Assembly: GCA_017391465.1 (NCBI GenBank)
Contig: JAFOYH010000045.1
Location: 6,412 to 70,411, forward strand
DNA from: Lachnospiraceae bacterium
Lineage (GTDB): Bacteria > Bacillota_A > Clostridia > Lachnospirales > Lachnospiraceae
Length of the DNA stretch: 64,000 nt
Reading direction: 5' to 3'
In this document: positions 27,515-36,767 of the stretch, piece after piece
Numbering within the stretch: position 1 is the first letter of the stretch
Layout of the letters: every line of letters starts with the position of its first letter
Translations under genes and position numbers: made by a program
Notes under the pieces: model-generated
The model's database searches: none
What the model was told of the DNA's origin: nothing
What the model saw: the letters and a program-made list of their open reading frames with translations, nothing else

Positions 27515-28450
27515 ATGACATTTAAACATATATCGGTCCTTTTGGAAGAAACCATTGAGAATTTGAATATTAAGCCAGATGGCATTTATGTTGATGGAAC
27601 ACTTGGGGGTGGCGGACATGCTTTTTATGTGTGCAGTCAACTTGGTGAGAACGGACGTTTTATCGGAATTGATCAGGATGCAGCGGCCATAGCAGCGGCT
27701 GGCGAACGTTTGAAACCGTTTGGAGAGAAAGTGACCATTGTTCGAAGTAACTACAGTGATATGAAAAAAGTATTACATGATCTTGGAATCGAGAAAGTCA
27801 GTGGTATCGTATTGGATTTAGGTGTGTCTTCTTATCAGTTGGATACGGTAGAACGAGGATTTACATATCGCGAGAATGCGCCATTAGATATGCGAATGGA
27901 TCAGCGACAGGAAAAGACAGCCAGAGATATTATTAATGGATATAGTGAGATGGAATTATACCGAATCATTCGTGATTATGGTGAAGATAAATTTGCGAAA
28001 AATATTGCAAAACATATTGTCAAAGCAAGACAGGAAAAGCCGATTGAAACAACGGATGAATTGACAGAAGTGATCAAGGCTGCTATTCCGATGAAGTTTC
28101 GTGCAGTCGGAGGGCATCCTGCAAAACGAACATTCCAGGCGATTCGAATTGAATTGAATCGTGAACTGGAAGTACTCAAAGGACATTTAAATGAGATGGT
28201 TGATCTCTTGGATGAGAATGGACGTATATGTATCATTACATTTCATTCCCTTGAAGATCGCATTGTAAAAAATATTTTTAAAAAATGCGAGAATCCATGT
28301 GAATGTCCTCCAGGTTTTCCGGCCTGCGTGTGTGGAAAGAAATCACTCGGTAAAGTGATTTCAAGAAAGCCGATTCTTCCTTCGGAAGAAGAATTGGAAG
28401 TGAATCCACGTTCAAAAAGTGCGAAGCTGCGTGTGTTTGAACGTCGATAA
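27515..28450 (+). CDS. rsmH: 16S rRNA m4C1402 methyltransferase RsmH
   Basis: A 311-residue SAM-dependent enzyme, formerly MraW. It has [26 protein letters not shown] (SAM loop), [20 protein letters not shown] and [13 protein letters not shown] zinc-like cluster of cysteines ([17 protein letters not shown]) lies near residue 260, as in many Clostridia. RBS is AAAGAGG. It always follows mraZ in this cluster type. Confidence 0.95.
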   Translation: MTFKHISVLLEETIENLNIKPDGIYVDGTLGGGGHAFYVCSQLGENGRFIGIDQDAAAIAAAGERLKPFGEKVTIVRSNYSDMKKVLHDLGIEKVSGIVLDLGVSSYQLDTVERGFTYRENAPLDMRMDQRQEKTARDIINGYSEMELYRIIRDYGEDKFAKNIAKHIVKARQEKPIETTDELTEVIKAAIPMKFRAVGGHPAKRTFQAIRIELNRELEVLKGHLNEMVDLLDENGRICIITFHSLEDRIVKNIFKKCENPCECPPGFPACVCGKKSLGKVISRKPILPSEEELEVNPRSKSAKLRVFERR

Positions 28451-28474
28451 AAAAAGGGGAGAGGAGCGGTTAAA

Positions 28475-28996
28475 ATGCCGGAACATCAAAGAAAAAGACA
28501 TCATACAGAAACATCCGGTTATTATTTTGATGGCAATACCGTTCGTAAACTTGAAGCTGTTCCGGAGATTTATCCGGATAGACGGAAGAAATTAACAGAA
28601 GCTGAGCGGCGCAGACGTGCACAGATTCGTAAAAAACGTGCGATTGCGGAGAGAAATCGAGAACGTGCATTAAGACTGGATTTGACATATACTGTTTTTC
28701 TGATTATTTCTGTTGTGGTAACCGTAGCAGCATGTGTGGTTTATTTGAACCTTCAAAACGAAATAACACGAACGAATGAGGACATTGCTTCGTTAGAAGC
28801 CAGACTTAGTGCAATAACAAATGAAAATCTGGCAATGGAAGAAAGAATAAACAGTGCGGTAGATTTGGCCAAAGTATATAATATGGCTGTGAATGAATTC
28901 GGAATGACAGCAATCACTGAAGGGCAGATCTATTACTATTCGAATGATAATGAGGATTATGTGAAACAATATGAACATATTCCAAATGAGAATTGA
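28475..28996 (+). CDS. FtsL-like septal protein
   Basis: A 173-residue bitopic membrane protein: a basic cytoplasmic N-tail of about 75 residues rich in Arg and Lys, one helix near 72-93 (YTVFLIISVVVTVAACVVYL), and an extracytoplasmic coiled coil (INSAVDLAKVYNMAVNEFGM). This layout and its place between rsmH and the penicillin-binding proteins match FtsL, which bridges DivIB/FtsQ, DivIC and the SEDS-PBP pair. Sequence identity in this family is always low, so the name rests on topology and position. Confidence 0.78.
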   Translation: MPEHQRKRHHTETSGYYFDGNTVRKLEAVPEIYPDRRKKLTEAERRRRAQIRKKRAIAERNRERALRLDLTYTVFLIISVVVTVAACVVYLNLQNEITRTNEDIASLEARLSAITNENLAMEERINSAVDLAKVYNMAVNEFGMTAITEGQIYYYSNDNEDYVKQYEHIPNEN

Positions 28997-28999
28997 TTT

Positions 29000-29031
29000 T
29001 GAAAGCCTTCGGTATTCTGGGGGCTTTTTTT
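29000..29031 (+). terminator. Weak intrinsic terminator inside the dcw cluster
   Basis: AAAGCC (29002-29007) pairs with GGCTTT over a 13-15 base loop, followed by a run of T. It lies between the ftsL-like gene and the first penicillin-binding protein and probably lowers read-through rather than ending transcription completely. Confidence 0.5.
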
Positions 29032-29112
29032 ACATTGGGTTAAAAATAAACGGAAATATTCTACATAATAAAAAGCCCTTTGTTAGGTGATAAAGATAGG
29101 TGGTGTCGAGTA

Positions 29113-31302
29113 GTGACGAATCGGTCAGGGGTTCGGAAACATACCGAGAAACAAAGAAAAAAAAGACAAGGGAAAAAATTTGGTAATAGTAACCGTAAAA
29201 AGTTATTGATCGTTTTTGGTGGGTTATTGTTATTGATTTGTATTTTAATTGGACGGTTGATTTATATCAATCTTTCAAATAGTGAGGATTATGCACGTGT
29301 TGTACTGGCGCAAATGGATTATGATAGTCAGAGCATTCCATTTAAGCGAGGGGACATCGTTGATCGAAATGGGACAGTTCTGGCGACAAGTGAGAAAGTT
29401 TATAATCTTATTCTTGATCCTTATGTTGTCATTAATTCCAATGGGGACTGTGAAGAGCCAACGGCTGAAGCTATTGAAAAATATTTTGGCATAGATGAAT
29501 CCGAAATCTATGATATTTTAGAAAATGATTCGGATAGTCGATATAAGGTTTTAGCTAAAGAATTAAATTATGAAGTGGTCAAAGCCTATCAGGATTTCAT
29601 GAAATCTGAGGATGAAGAAGATCAGAAAGAAAGCAAATATGTGAAAGGGATTTGGTTTGAAGAAGAGTATGTTCGAAAATATCCATATAATTCACTGGCT
29701 TCGACTTTGATTGGATTTACTAATAAAGGGAATGATGGAACATGGGGCATTGAAGGTTATTATAATGATATGTTAAATGGAACCAATGGCCGCAGCTATG
29801 GTTATTTGTCAGAGGAGTCTGATTTTGAAAGAACAACGGTATCACCGGTGAATGGATATAATGTGGTTTCTACCATTGACTTAAATATTCAGCGTATTGT
29901 TGAAAAATATGTGAATCAATTATTAGAGACAAGAGAATGTGAGAATATTGGTGTCATTGTTGCAAATCCAAACACCGGAGAAATATTGGCAATGACAGAT
30001 GCACCGACATATGATTTAAATCATCCAAGAGATTTATCCGGAATATATACGGAAGATGAACTCAAAGAAATGACAGATGCACAGGTGGTAGAGGTATTGA
30101 ACAAAATTTGGCGTAATTTTTGTATCAGCGATACGTATGAAGCGGGTTCAACTGTAAAACCACTCACCATCGGTGCAACTTTGGATGAAAATCAGGTCTC
30201 TGTATTGGATACATTCAAATGTGATGGCGGAGAAGAGCTTTTTGATGGCTCTCAGATGCAGCACATTGCCTGTCATAACGTCTATGGTCATGGAGTTACA
30301 ACCTTAAAAGAAGCTATTATGTGGTCGTGTAATGATGCATTGATGCAGATAGGTACTGCGCTTGGTAAAGAGGATATGCTGGCATATCATCGTCTATATG
30401 GATTTGGACAATTAACAGGAATTGATCTTCCGGGAGAAGCCAGTGCATCGAGCCTGATTTTTGATGAAGAAACCATGGGAAGCTTTGAACTTTCAACCAG
30501 TGCTTTTGGACAGGGATATAACCTGACAATGGTGCAAATGGTTGCGGCATTTTCATCCATCTTAAATGGCGGACATTACTATCAGCCACATGTAGTTAAA
30601 GAAATAACTACAGAAAGCGGGCAGGTTGTGAAATCTTTTGACAAAGTGTTGGTTCGCAACACGCTGTCTGAGGAAACCTGTGATTGGCTGAAAGAAGCCA
30701 TGTATCAGACGGTTTATGATGATGGTGATTATACCACAGGTACAGCAGCCAGAGTTGCCGGATACACGGTGGGTGGAAAAACCGGTACAGCAGAAAAATT
30801 GCCGCGTGGTTCTGGCAAATATGTTGTATCTTTTGTCGGATTTGCACCTGTTGAAAATCCGGAAGTCGTAGTCTATGTTGTTATTGATGAATTAAAAGAT
30901 AATCAGGAAGACAGTGGTACACCGACAAAGATGGCAGGAGATATTATCCGTGAGATTCTTCCATATTTACAAGTGTTCCCTGCAGATGGAACGGAAATAA
31001 TTCCGGAAACCTATGAATGGGGTATTGAACCAGAAACTGAATCTGAAACTGAATCCGAAACAGGAAGTGAATTGGAAACAGAATTCGAAGATGGAAGCAT
31101 TGAAGAATCGGTATCCGATGAAGATGATATTCAAACGGATGCTTCTTATATGGATGAAAATCTTTCGGATTATGAAAGGATTCAAGAATTTCAAAATCAG
31201 TGGATAGACAATGATCAGGATGGTTATGATGATTTGACTGGTGAATACTATTGGGATGATCTGGCAGAGTTTATAGAGACAAATGGTCTAAGTTATAATT
31301 AA
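29113..31302 (+). CDS. Class B penicillin-binding protein (FtsI/PBP2-type transpeptidase)
   Basis: A 729-residue protein: short basic cytoplasmic tail, one membrane anchor (about 35-55), dimerisation domain from RGDIVDRNGTVLA, and a transpeptidase domain with the serine motif AGSTVKP, the SCN motif in MWSCNDAL and KTGT at Lys556. It crosslinks septal peptidoglycan with a SEDS partner. After the catalytic domain comes a Glu-rich tail of about 100 residues containing repeated ETESE units instead of PASTA domains. GTG 29113 with AGGTGG upstream is chosen; a TTG at 29080 is in frame. Confidence 0.9.
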   Translation: MTNRSGVRKHTEKQRKKRQGKKFGNSNRKKLLIVFGGLLLLICILIGRLIYINLSNSEDYARVVLAQMDYDSQSIPFKRGDIVDRNGTVLATSEKVYNLILDPYVVINSNGDCEEPTAEAIEKYFGIDESEIYDILENDSDSRYKVLAKELNYEVVKAYQDFMKSEDEEDQKESKYVKGIWFEEEYVRKYPYNSLASTLIGFTNKGNDGTWGIEGYYNDMLNGTNGRSYGYLSEESDFERTTVSPVNGYNVVSTIDLNIQRIVEKYVNQLLETRECENIGVIVANPNTGEILAMTDAPTYDLNHPRDLSGIYTEDELKEMTDAQVVEVLNKIWRNFCISDTYEAGSTVKPLTIGATLDENQVSVLDTFKCDGGEELFDGSQMQHIACHNVYGHGVTTLKEAIMWSCNDALMQIGTALGKEDMLAYHRLYGFGQLTGIDLPGEASASSLIFDEETMGSFELSTSAFGQGYNLTMVQMVAAFSSILNGGHYYQPHVVKEITTESGQVVKSFDKVLVRNTLSEETCDWLKEAMYQTVYDDGDYTTGTAARVAGYTVGGKTGTAEKLPRGSGKYVVSFVGFAPVENPEVVVYVVIDELKDNQEDSGTPTKMAGDIIREILPYLQVFPADGTEIIPETYEWGIEPETESETESETGSELETEFEDGSIEESVSDEDDIQTDASYMDENLSDYERIQEFQNQWIDNDQDGYDDLTGEYYWDDLAEFIETNGLSYN

Positions 31303-31340
31303 AAAGAATATAGTGTATTAATTCTAATCCAGGTGAGTTC

Positions 31341-33074
31341 ATGGATATACGGACCTATCAACGGAAAAAGATGGCATTTACGATGGTTGTTTTAACAATG
31401 ATGTTTAGCGTGCTTGTCTTACGTATTGGTTATATTATGGTATCTCGTTCGGAATATTATAAAGAACGGGCAGATGATCTGCATGAACGTGAACGAACGA
31501 TTAAAGCGGAACGCGGCATGATTTATGATCGAAATGGCATTGCGCTGGCAACCAATCAATCGGTATGTACGATATCTGTGATTCATAATCAGATAAAAGA
31601 TTCGGAAACGGTTATTGATGTTTTATGTGATGAATTGAAGATGGATGAAAGTACAATAAGAAAACGGGTTGAGAAAGTATCTTCTATAGAAAAGATTCGG
31701 TCAAATGTGCCGAAAGAAACGGGAGATCGCATTCGAGCCTATAAACTGGACGGTGTTATGGTGGATGAAGATTATGCACGTTATTATCCTTATGGAATAC
31801 TTGCTTCAAAGGTTCTTGGCTTTACAGGTGGTGATAATCAGGGGATTATTGGACTTGAAGTCAAATATGATGATTTTCTTCAGGGACAGGAAGGTACGAT
31901 TCTTACGGTCACGGATGTACGCGGTGTTGAAGTTGAAAACAGTGCGGAAACACGTGTCGATCCAGTGAAAGGACAGAATCTGCATATTAGTCTGGATTAT
32001 AATATCCAATCTTATGTGACACAGATTGCTGAACGTATCATGGAACAAAAACAGGCAAAAAGTGTTTCAGTGATTTTAATGAATCCTCAAAACGGTGAAA
32101 TATATGCCATGGTGAATGTTCCTGAATTTGATTTAAATGAACCGTTTCTTTTAAATAATGCATCGGAAGATACGGTGGCAACACAGGACTTATTAAATCA
32201 AATGTGGCGTAACGGCTGTATTAATGATACATATGAACCGGGGTCAACATTTAAAATCATAACGGCAACATCCGGCCTGGAAAACAAAATGGTTACAGTC
32301 AATGATTCGTTTTCGTGTCCGGGATTTCGTATTGTTGCTGATCGCAAGATTCGGTGTCATAAAACAGGTGGACATGGTGTTGTAACATTCGAAGATGGTT
32401 TTATGAATTCCTGTAATCCGGTGTTTATGGATGTTGGCGCGCGGATAGGCATTCATGCATTATATGAAACATTTGAACAATTAGGATTGTTTGAAAAATC
32501 CGGTGTTGATCTTCCGGGTGAAGCGACATCGATTATGCATTTGACTGAAAATGTTGGTGCGGTGGAATTGGCCACGATATCCTTCGGACAGTCTTTTCAG
32601 ATTACGCCTTTGCAGCTTTTACGTGCAGTGAGTGCGATTATCAATGGTGGAAACATGGTCACGCCACATTTTGGAATGTATACCACAGATGATATGGGGA
32701 ATCATGTCAGTGAATTTAGCTATCCGGTGAAAACGAATGTGATCACTAAAGAAACGTCAGAAACAATGAAGATGCTTCTTGGTAAAGTTGTATCTGAAGG
32801 AACCGGAAAAAATGGTCAGGTGTCCGGATTTTCGGTTGGCGGAAAGACGGCCACATCGCAGAAGCTTCCAAGAAGTGCAAGAGAATATATTGCATCTTTT
32901 ATCGGTTTTTCGTCGGTAGAAGACCCTGAAATCATAGGTATTATCTTGATTGATGAACCAGAGGGGACCTATTACGGAGGAACAATTGCCGCACCGGTTA
33001 TGAGTGAAATTTATGAAGTTGTTTTACCTTATTTGTTTCCAGAGCAAAAACAGGAAACTGTAGAGGAAACGTAA
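31341..33074 (+). CDS. Second class B penicillin-binding protein (SpoVD/FtsI type), KTA variant
   Basis: A 577-residue transpeptidase of the same architecture: anchor near 12-32, RGMIYDRNGIALA, active-site EPGSTFK and SCN in MNSCNPVF. The third motif reads GGKTATS (Lys502-Thr503-Ala504), so the usual Gly of KTG is Ala. It has no PASTA repeats and no acidic tail. Two class B enzymes in a row at this position usually correspond to a division enzyme plus a SpoVD-like sporulation enzyme; which is which cannot be settled here. RBS is AGGTGA at the ATG. Confidence 0.88.
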   Translation: MDIRTYQRKKMAFTMVVLTMMFSVLVLRIGYIMVSRSEYYKERADDLHERERTIKAERGMIYDRNGIALATNQSVCTISVIHNQIKDSETVIDVLCDELKMDESTIRKRVEKVSSIEKIRSNVPKETGDRIRAYKLDGVMVDEDYARYYPYGILASKVLGFTGGDNQGIIGLEVKYDDFLQGQEGTILTVTDVRGVEVENSAETRVDPVKGQNLHISLDYNIQSYVTQIAERIMEQKQAKSVSVILMNPQNGEIYAMVNVPEFDLNEPFLLNNASEDTVATQDLLNQMWRNGCINDTYEPGSTFKIITATSGLENKMVTVNDSFSCPGFRIVADRKIRCHKTGGHGVVTFEDGFMNSCNPVFMDVGARIGIHALYETFEQLGLFEKSGVDLPGEATSIMHLTENVGAVELATISFGQSFQITPLQLLRAVSAIINGGNMVTPHFGMYTTDDMGNHVSEFSYPVKTNVITKETSETMKMLLGKVVSEGTGKNGQVSGFSVGGKTATSQKLPRSAREYIASFIGFSSVEDPEIIGIILIDEPEGTYYGGTIAAPVMSEIYEVVLPYLFPEQKQETVEET

Positions 33075-33094
33075 GAGGAATTCATGGTAAATAC

Positions 33095-33123
33095 TTTACA
33101 AGGAAGCAATGAGGTATTATAAT
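33095..33123 (+). promoter_or_regulatory. Internal sigma-A promoter before mraY
   Basis: TTTACA (33095-33100), 17-bp spacer, TATAAT (33118-33123), 47 bases before the mraY start. It would let mraY-murD-ftsW be made independently of the MraZ-controlled promoter. Confidence 0.75.
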
Positions 33124-33169
33124 TTTTTATTTGGAAAGAATACGAAAGAATTAAACGAGAGGTGTAATT

Positions 33170-34141
33170 ATGAAATATACAGTTATTTTACCAGCAATTA
33201 TTGCATTTGTGATCAGTGCTTTTTTATGTCCGGTAATCATTCCATTTTTGCAGAAACTAAAATTTGGTCAGGTTGTTCGAGATGAAGGACCAGAAGCACA
33301 TTTGAAAAAGACGGGAACACCTACAATGGGTGGTGTGATCTTTATTATAAGTGTCATTGTGACATCCTTATTTTATATTAAAGATTACCCAATGATTCTT
33401 CCGGTGGCATTCGCTACGTTGGGTTTTGGAATCATCGGTTTTTTGGATGATTATATTAAAGTTGTGAAAAAACGCAGCATGGGTCTGACAGAAATTCAGA
33501 AACTGGCAGGTCAGATTGTAGTTACAGGAATTTTTCTTTTCTACATGATGAATTACACAGAAGTTGGAACCGGTCTTTTAATTCCATTTACCGGTGGAGT
33601 AGAAAATGGATTTTATCTGGAATTGCCAGGCTGGTTATTTATTGTGTTTATGTTCTGCGTTTTCCTTGGAACAACGAATGGAACAAACTTTACAGATGGT
33701 CTGGATGGTTTGTTGGCCAGTGTGACTGTACTTGTTGCAGTGTTCCTGACGGTTGTGTCTATTGGCATTGAAAGTGGATTGTCCCCAATCACAGCAGCGG
33801 TAGCGGGAAGTCTTTTGGGATTTTTGTTATTTAATGTATATCCTGCCAGAGTATTTATGGGAGATACAGGTTCCCTTGCACTTGGTGGATTTGTTGCTGC
33901 AGCCGCAAGTATGATGAACCTTCAGATTTTTATTGTTATTTTTGGTTTGATCTATCTGGTTGAGGTTCTTTCTGTCATCATTCAGGTAACTTACTTCAAG
34001 ATGACAGGCGGTAAACGTATTTTTAAAATGGCACCACTTCATCATCATTATGAACTTTGTGGATGGCCGGAAACAAAGGTTGTTGCAATTTTTTCAATTG
34101 TGACAGCAATCTTATGTCTTATTGGATTTATGGCACTTTAA
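33170..34141 (+). CDS. mraY: Phospho-N-acetylmuramoyl-pentapeptide transferase
   Basis: A 323-residue polytopic enzyme that makes lipid I from UDP-MurNAc-pentapeptide and undecaprenyl phosphate. Catalytic signatures are FLDDYIKV with the Asp pair, NFTDGLDGL and MAPLHHHYELCGWPETKV. About ten helices fit the family. RBS is GAGAGGTG. It precedes murD as usual. Confidence 0.95.
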   Translation: MKYTVILPAIIAFVISAFLCPVIIPFLQKLKFGQVVRDEGPEAHLKKTGTPTMGGVIFIISVIVTSLFYIKDYPMILPVAFATLGFGIIGFLDDYIKVVKKRSMGLTEIQKLAGQIVVTGIFLFYMMNYTEVGTGLLIPFTGGVENGFYLELPGWLFIVFMFCVFLGTTNGTNFTDGLDGLLASVTVLVAVFLTVVSIGIESGLSPITAAVAGSLLGFLLFNVYPARVFMGDTGSLALGGFVAAAASMMNLQIFIVIFGLIYLVEVLSVIIQVTYFKMTGGKRIFKMAPLHHHYELCGWPETKVVAIFSIVTAILCLIGFMAL

Positions 34142-34177
34142 ATAGAATTAGTTTGGATAAACAGGAGGAAGATACAT

Positions 34178-35542
34178 ATGGATTTGGGAAATAAGACCGT
34201 GCTTGTAGCCGGAACCGGAATCAGTGGTATGGGAGCAATGGAACTCCTCGTAAAAACAGATGCAGAGTTGATTCTTTATGACGGAAATACAGAGCTTACA
34301 GTAGAGGGAATCCAGGCAAAGCTTCCGGAAACAGATAAGAAAATTGAAATCATTATTGGTGAATTGACGGAGAATGTGATTAAAAAAATAGATATTGCCG
34401 TATTAAGTCCGGGTATCCCGACAGATGTTCCGTTTGTAAACCAGATGCGCGATGCAGGTGTTTTAATCTGGGGAGAACTCGAACTGGCTGATCAGTTCGC
34501 AAAAGGCAGTGTTGTTGCTATTACTGGTACAAATGGTAAAACAACGACAACAACACTTGTGGGCGAAATTCTGAAAAACCATTTTGATGATGTTTTTGTT
34601 GTTGGAAATATTGGAACTGCATATGCAGGTGTAGCTTTGGATACAACAGAAAATTCTCATGTTGTCGCAGAAACATCCAGTTTCCAGTTAGAAACAATTG
34701 ATGAGTTTCATCCAATAGTAAGTGCTATTTTAAACTTAACACCAGATCATCTGAATCGTCATCACACGATGGAAGGCTATGTAGAAGCAAAGAAAAATAT
34801 CATGAAAAATCAGACAGCCGATGATTATGTGATTTTGAATTATGATGATCCATTAACGCGCGCCATTGGCGAAAAAGCTGTACCTCAGGTTATTTATTTC
34901 TCGAGTACACAGATTTTGGAAAATGGATATTATTTCCATGATCGTAAAATATATTATGCTGAAAATGGTGAGACAGAGATCATCTGCAGTGCTAATGGAT
35001 TGAAGATTTTAGGACTTCATAATATGGAAAATATTATGGCAGCAGTTGCTATGGCACGTTGTATCAATGTTCCGATGGATAAGATTCGTGAAACGATTAC
35101 TTCATTTATGGGGGTAGAACATCGTATCGAATATGTCACAGAAAAACAAGGTGTGTCTTACTACAATGATTCAAAGGGAACGAATCCGGATGCAGCGATC
35201 AAAGCTATTCAGGCAATGGTTCGTCCAACGATTTTGATTGGCGGCGGTTATGATAAAGATAGTACCTATGATGAATGGATAGAAGCTTTTGATGGAAAAG
35301 TACGTTATTTGGTTTTAATGGGCGAAACAGCAAACAAGATTGCAGAGTGTGCCCGACGTCATGGATTTCATGAAATCATTATGGTAGAAAGCCTCGAAGA
35401 AGCCGTAAAAGTATCTGCATCAAAGGCAGAAAATGGAGATGCAGTCCTGCTTTCACCAGCCTGTGCAAGTTGGGATATGTTCAAAAGCTACGAAGTACGT
35501 GGACATATGTTTAAAGAATTTGTACATCAGTTAGCGGATTAA
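34178..35542 (+). CDS. murD: UDP-N-acetylmuramoylalanine--D-glutamate ligase
   Basis: A 454-residue cytoplasmic Mur ligase that adds D-Glu to UDP-MurNAc-L-Ala. The N-domain starts KTVLVAGTGISGMG, the ATP loop is ITGTNGKTTTTTL (near 112), the central domain has LNLTPDHLNRH, and the C-domain has DSKGTNPDA and LLSPACASWD. RBS is AGGAGGA. Length fits the family. Confidence 0.95.
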   Translation: MDLGNKTVLVAGTGISGMGAMELLVKTDAELILYDGNTELTVEGIQAKLPETDKKIEIIIGELTENVIKKIDIAVLSPGIPTDVPFVNQMRDAGVLIWGELELADQFAKGSVVAITGTNGKTTTTTLVGEILKNHFDDVFVVGNIGTAYAGVALDTTENSHVVAETSSFQLETIDEFHPIVSAILNLTPDHLNRHHTMEGYVEAKKNIMKNQTADDYVILNYDDPLTRAIGEKAVPQVIYFSSTQILENGYYFHDRKIYYAENGETEIICSANGLKILGLHNMENIMAAVAMARCINVPMDKIRETITSFMGVEHRIEYVTEKQGVSYYNDSKGTNPDAAIKAIQAMVRPTILIGGGYDKDSTYDEWIEAFDGKVRYLVLMGETANKIAECARRHGFHEIIMVESLEEAVKVSASKAENGDAVLLSPACASWDMFKSYEVRGHMFKEFVHQLAD

Positions 35543-35570
35543 AATATAAACGAAGACAGAGGTGTTGTGC

Positions 35571-36707
35571 ATGTCCCGCGGGATGGTAGCCATTGAAGAA
35601 AAAGCGAATAGGGTTCATGAGAAGACAGAAAAGTATTTTGATTACAGCCTTCTGTTCATTGTCATTTTTCTGGTTTGTTTTGGATTAGTCATGATCTACA
35701 GTACCAGTGCATACAGCTCACAGATTGCCAATGATGGGGATTCGTTCTATTATCTGAAACGACAGGCATTTTTTGCAGGTGTTGGCATGGCCGGACTTTT
35801 TGTGGCAAGCCGTATTCCGTATATGGTTTGGAAACGTTTTACATTGTTGGCCTATGCAATTACAAATGGATTGCTTGCTATCGTTTTGTTGTATGGTGTA
35901 GCCAGTCATGGACAGAGACGTTGGATTGCCATTGGACCGATTCAATTTCAGCCATCGGAGATGGCAAAGGCTGTTTTAATTGTTTTTCTGGCACATTTAA
36001 CCAGTAATTGTGTGCGTCAGTTAAAAAACTGGAGGGGTGTCGTTAAATGTTTTATGATTGCACTTCCAATGATTATTCTTGTAACGGTGTCTAACCTGAG
36101 TACGGGGATTATTCTTCTTGGTATCACATTTATTATTATTTTTGTAGCAAGTAATCAATATAAGATCTTTTTTGGTGTTGTAGGTGCCGGTGTGGCATTG
36201 ATGGTTCTCTTTTTAAATATTGCAGCTTACCGTATGGACAGAATTGAAGCATGGTTGAATGTGGAAACTTCCGAATATGCGTATCAGACAAGACAGGCAC
36301 TTTATGCCATTGGTTCCGGAGGTGTTTTTGGAAAAGGTCTTGGAAGAAGCATACAAAAACTTTCCTATGTTCCAGAAGCTCATAATGACATGATTTTTTC
36401 AATCATATGTGAAGAGTTAGGACTGTTTGGAGCAATTGCAATTATTTTGCTGTTTATTTTATTATTATGGCGATGTATGATCATTGCAAACAATGCACCG
36501 GATCTCTATGGTGCTTTGATTGTCATTGGTGTAATGGCACAGATTGGCTTACAGGTTATTATTAATATAGGTGTTGTTACAAATACCATTCCAAATACAG
36601 GAATTCCGTTACCGTTTATTAGTTACGGCGGTACATCAGTTATTTTTCTTTTATGTGAGATTGGTTTGGTTTTAAGTGTGTCCAGAGGGATTAAATTTAA
36701 ATCATGA
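35571..36707 (+). CDS. ftsW: SEDS-family glycosyltransferase (FtsW/SpoVE/RodA type)
   Basis: A 378-residue membrane protein with about ten helices. SEDS landmarks are VMIYSTSAY near the first helix, QPSEMAKAVLIVFLA, the periplasmic PEAHNDMIFSIICEELGL with the catalytic Asp, and GIPLPFISYGGTS near the end. It polymerises lipid II together with a class B PBP. Cluster position argues for FtsW (or its sporulation relative SpoVE). ATG 35571 is chosen behind AGAGGTG; a GTG nine bases earlier lies inside that site. Confidence 0.9.
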   Translation: MSRGMVAIEEKANRVHEKTEKYFDYSLLFIVIFLVCFGLVMIYSTSAYSSQIANDGDSFYYLKRQAFFAGVGMAGLFVASRIPYMVWKRFTLLAYAITNGLLAIVLLYGVASHGQRRWIAIGPIQFQPSEMAKAVLIVFLAHLTSNCVRQLKNWRGVVKCFMIALPMIILVTVSNLSTGIILLGITFIIIFVASNQYKIFFGVVGAGVALMVLFLNIAAYRMDRIEAWLNVETSEYAYQTRQALYAIGSGGVFGKGLGRSIQKLSYVPEAHNDMIFSIICEELGLFGAIAIILLFILLLWRCMIIANNAPDLYGALIVIGVMAQIGLQVIINIGVVTNTIPNTGIPLPFISYGGTSVIFLLCEIGLVLSVSRGIKFKS

Positions 36708-36767
36708 AGAAATATTTAAATGGACCCTGCATAGAATAGGATATATTCGTGTGCGGAGGTAATTTAA

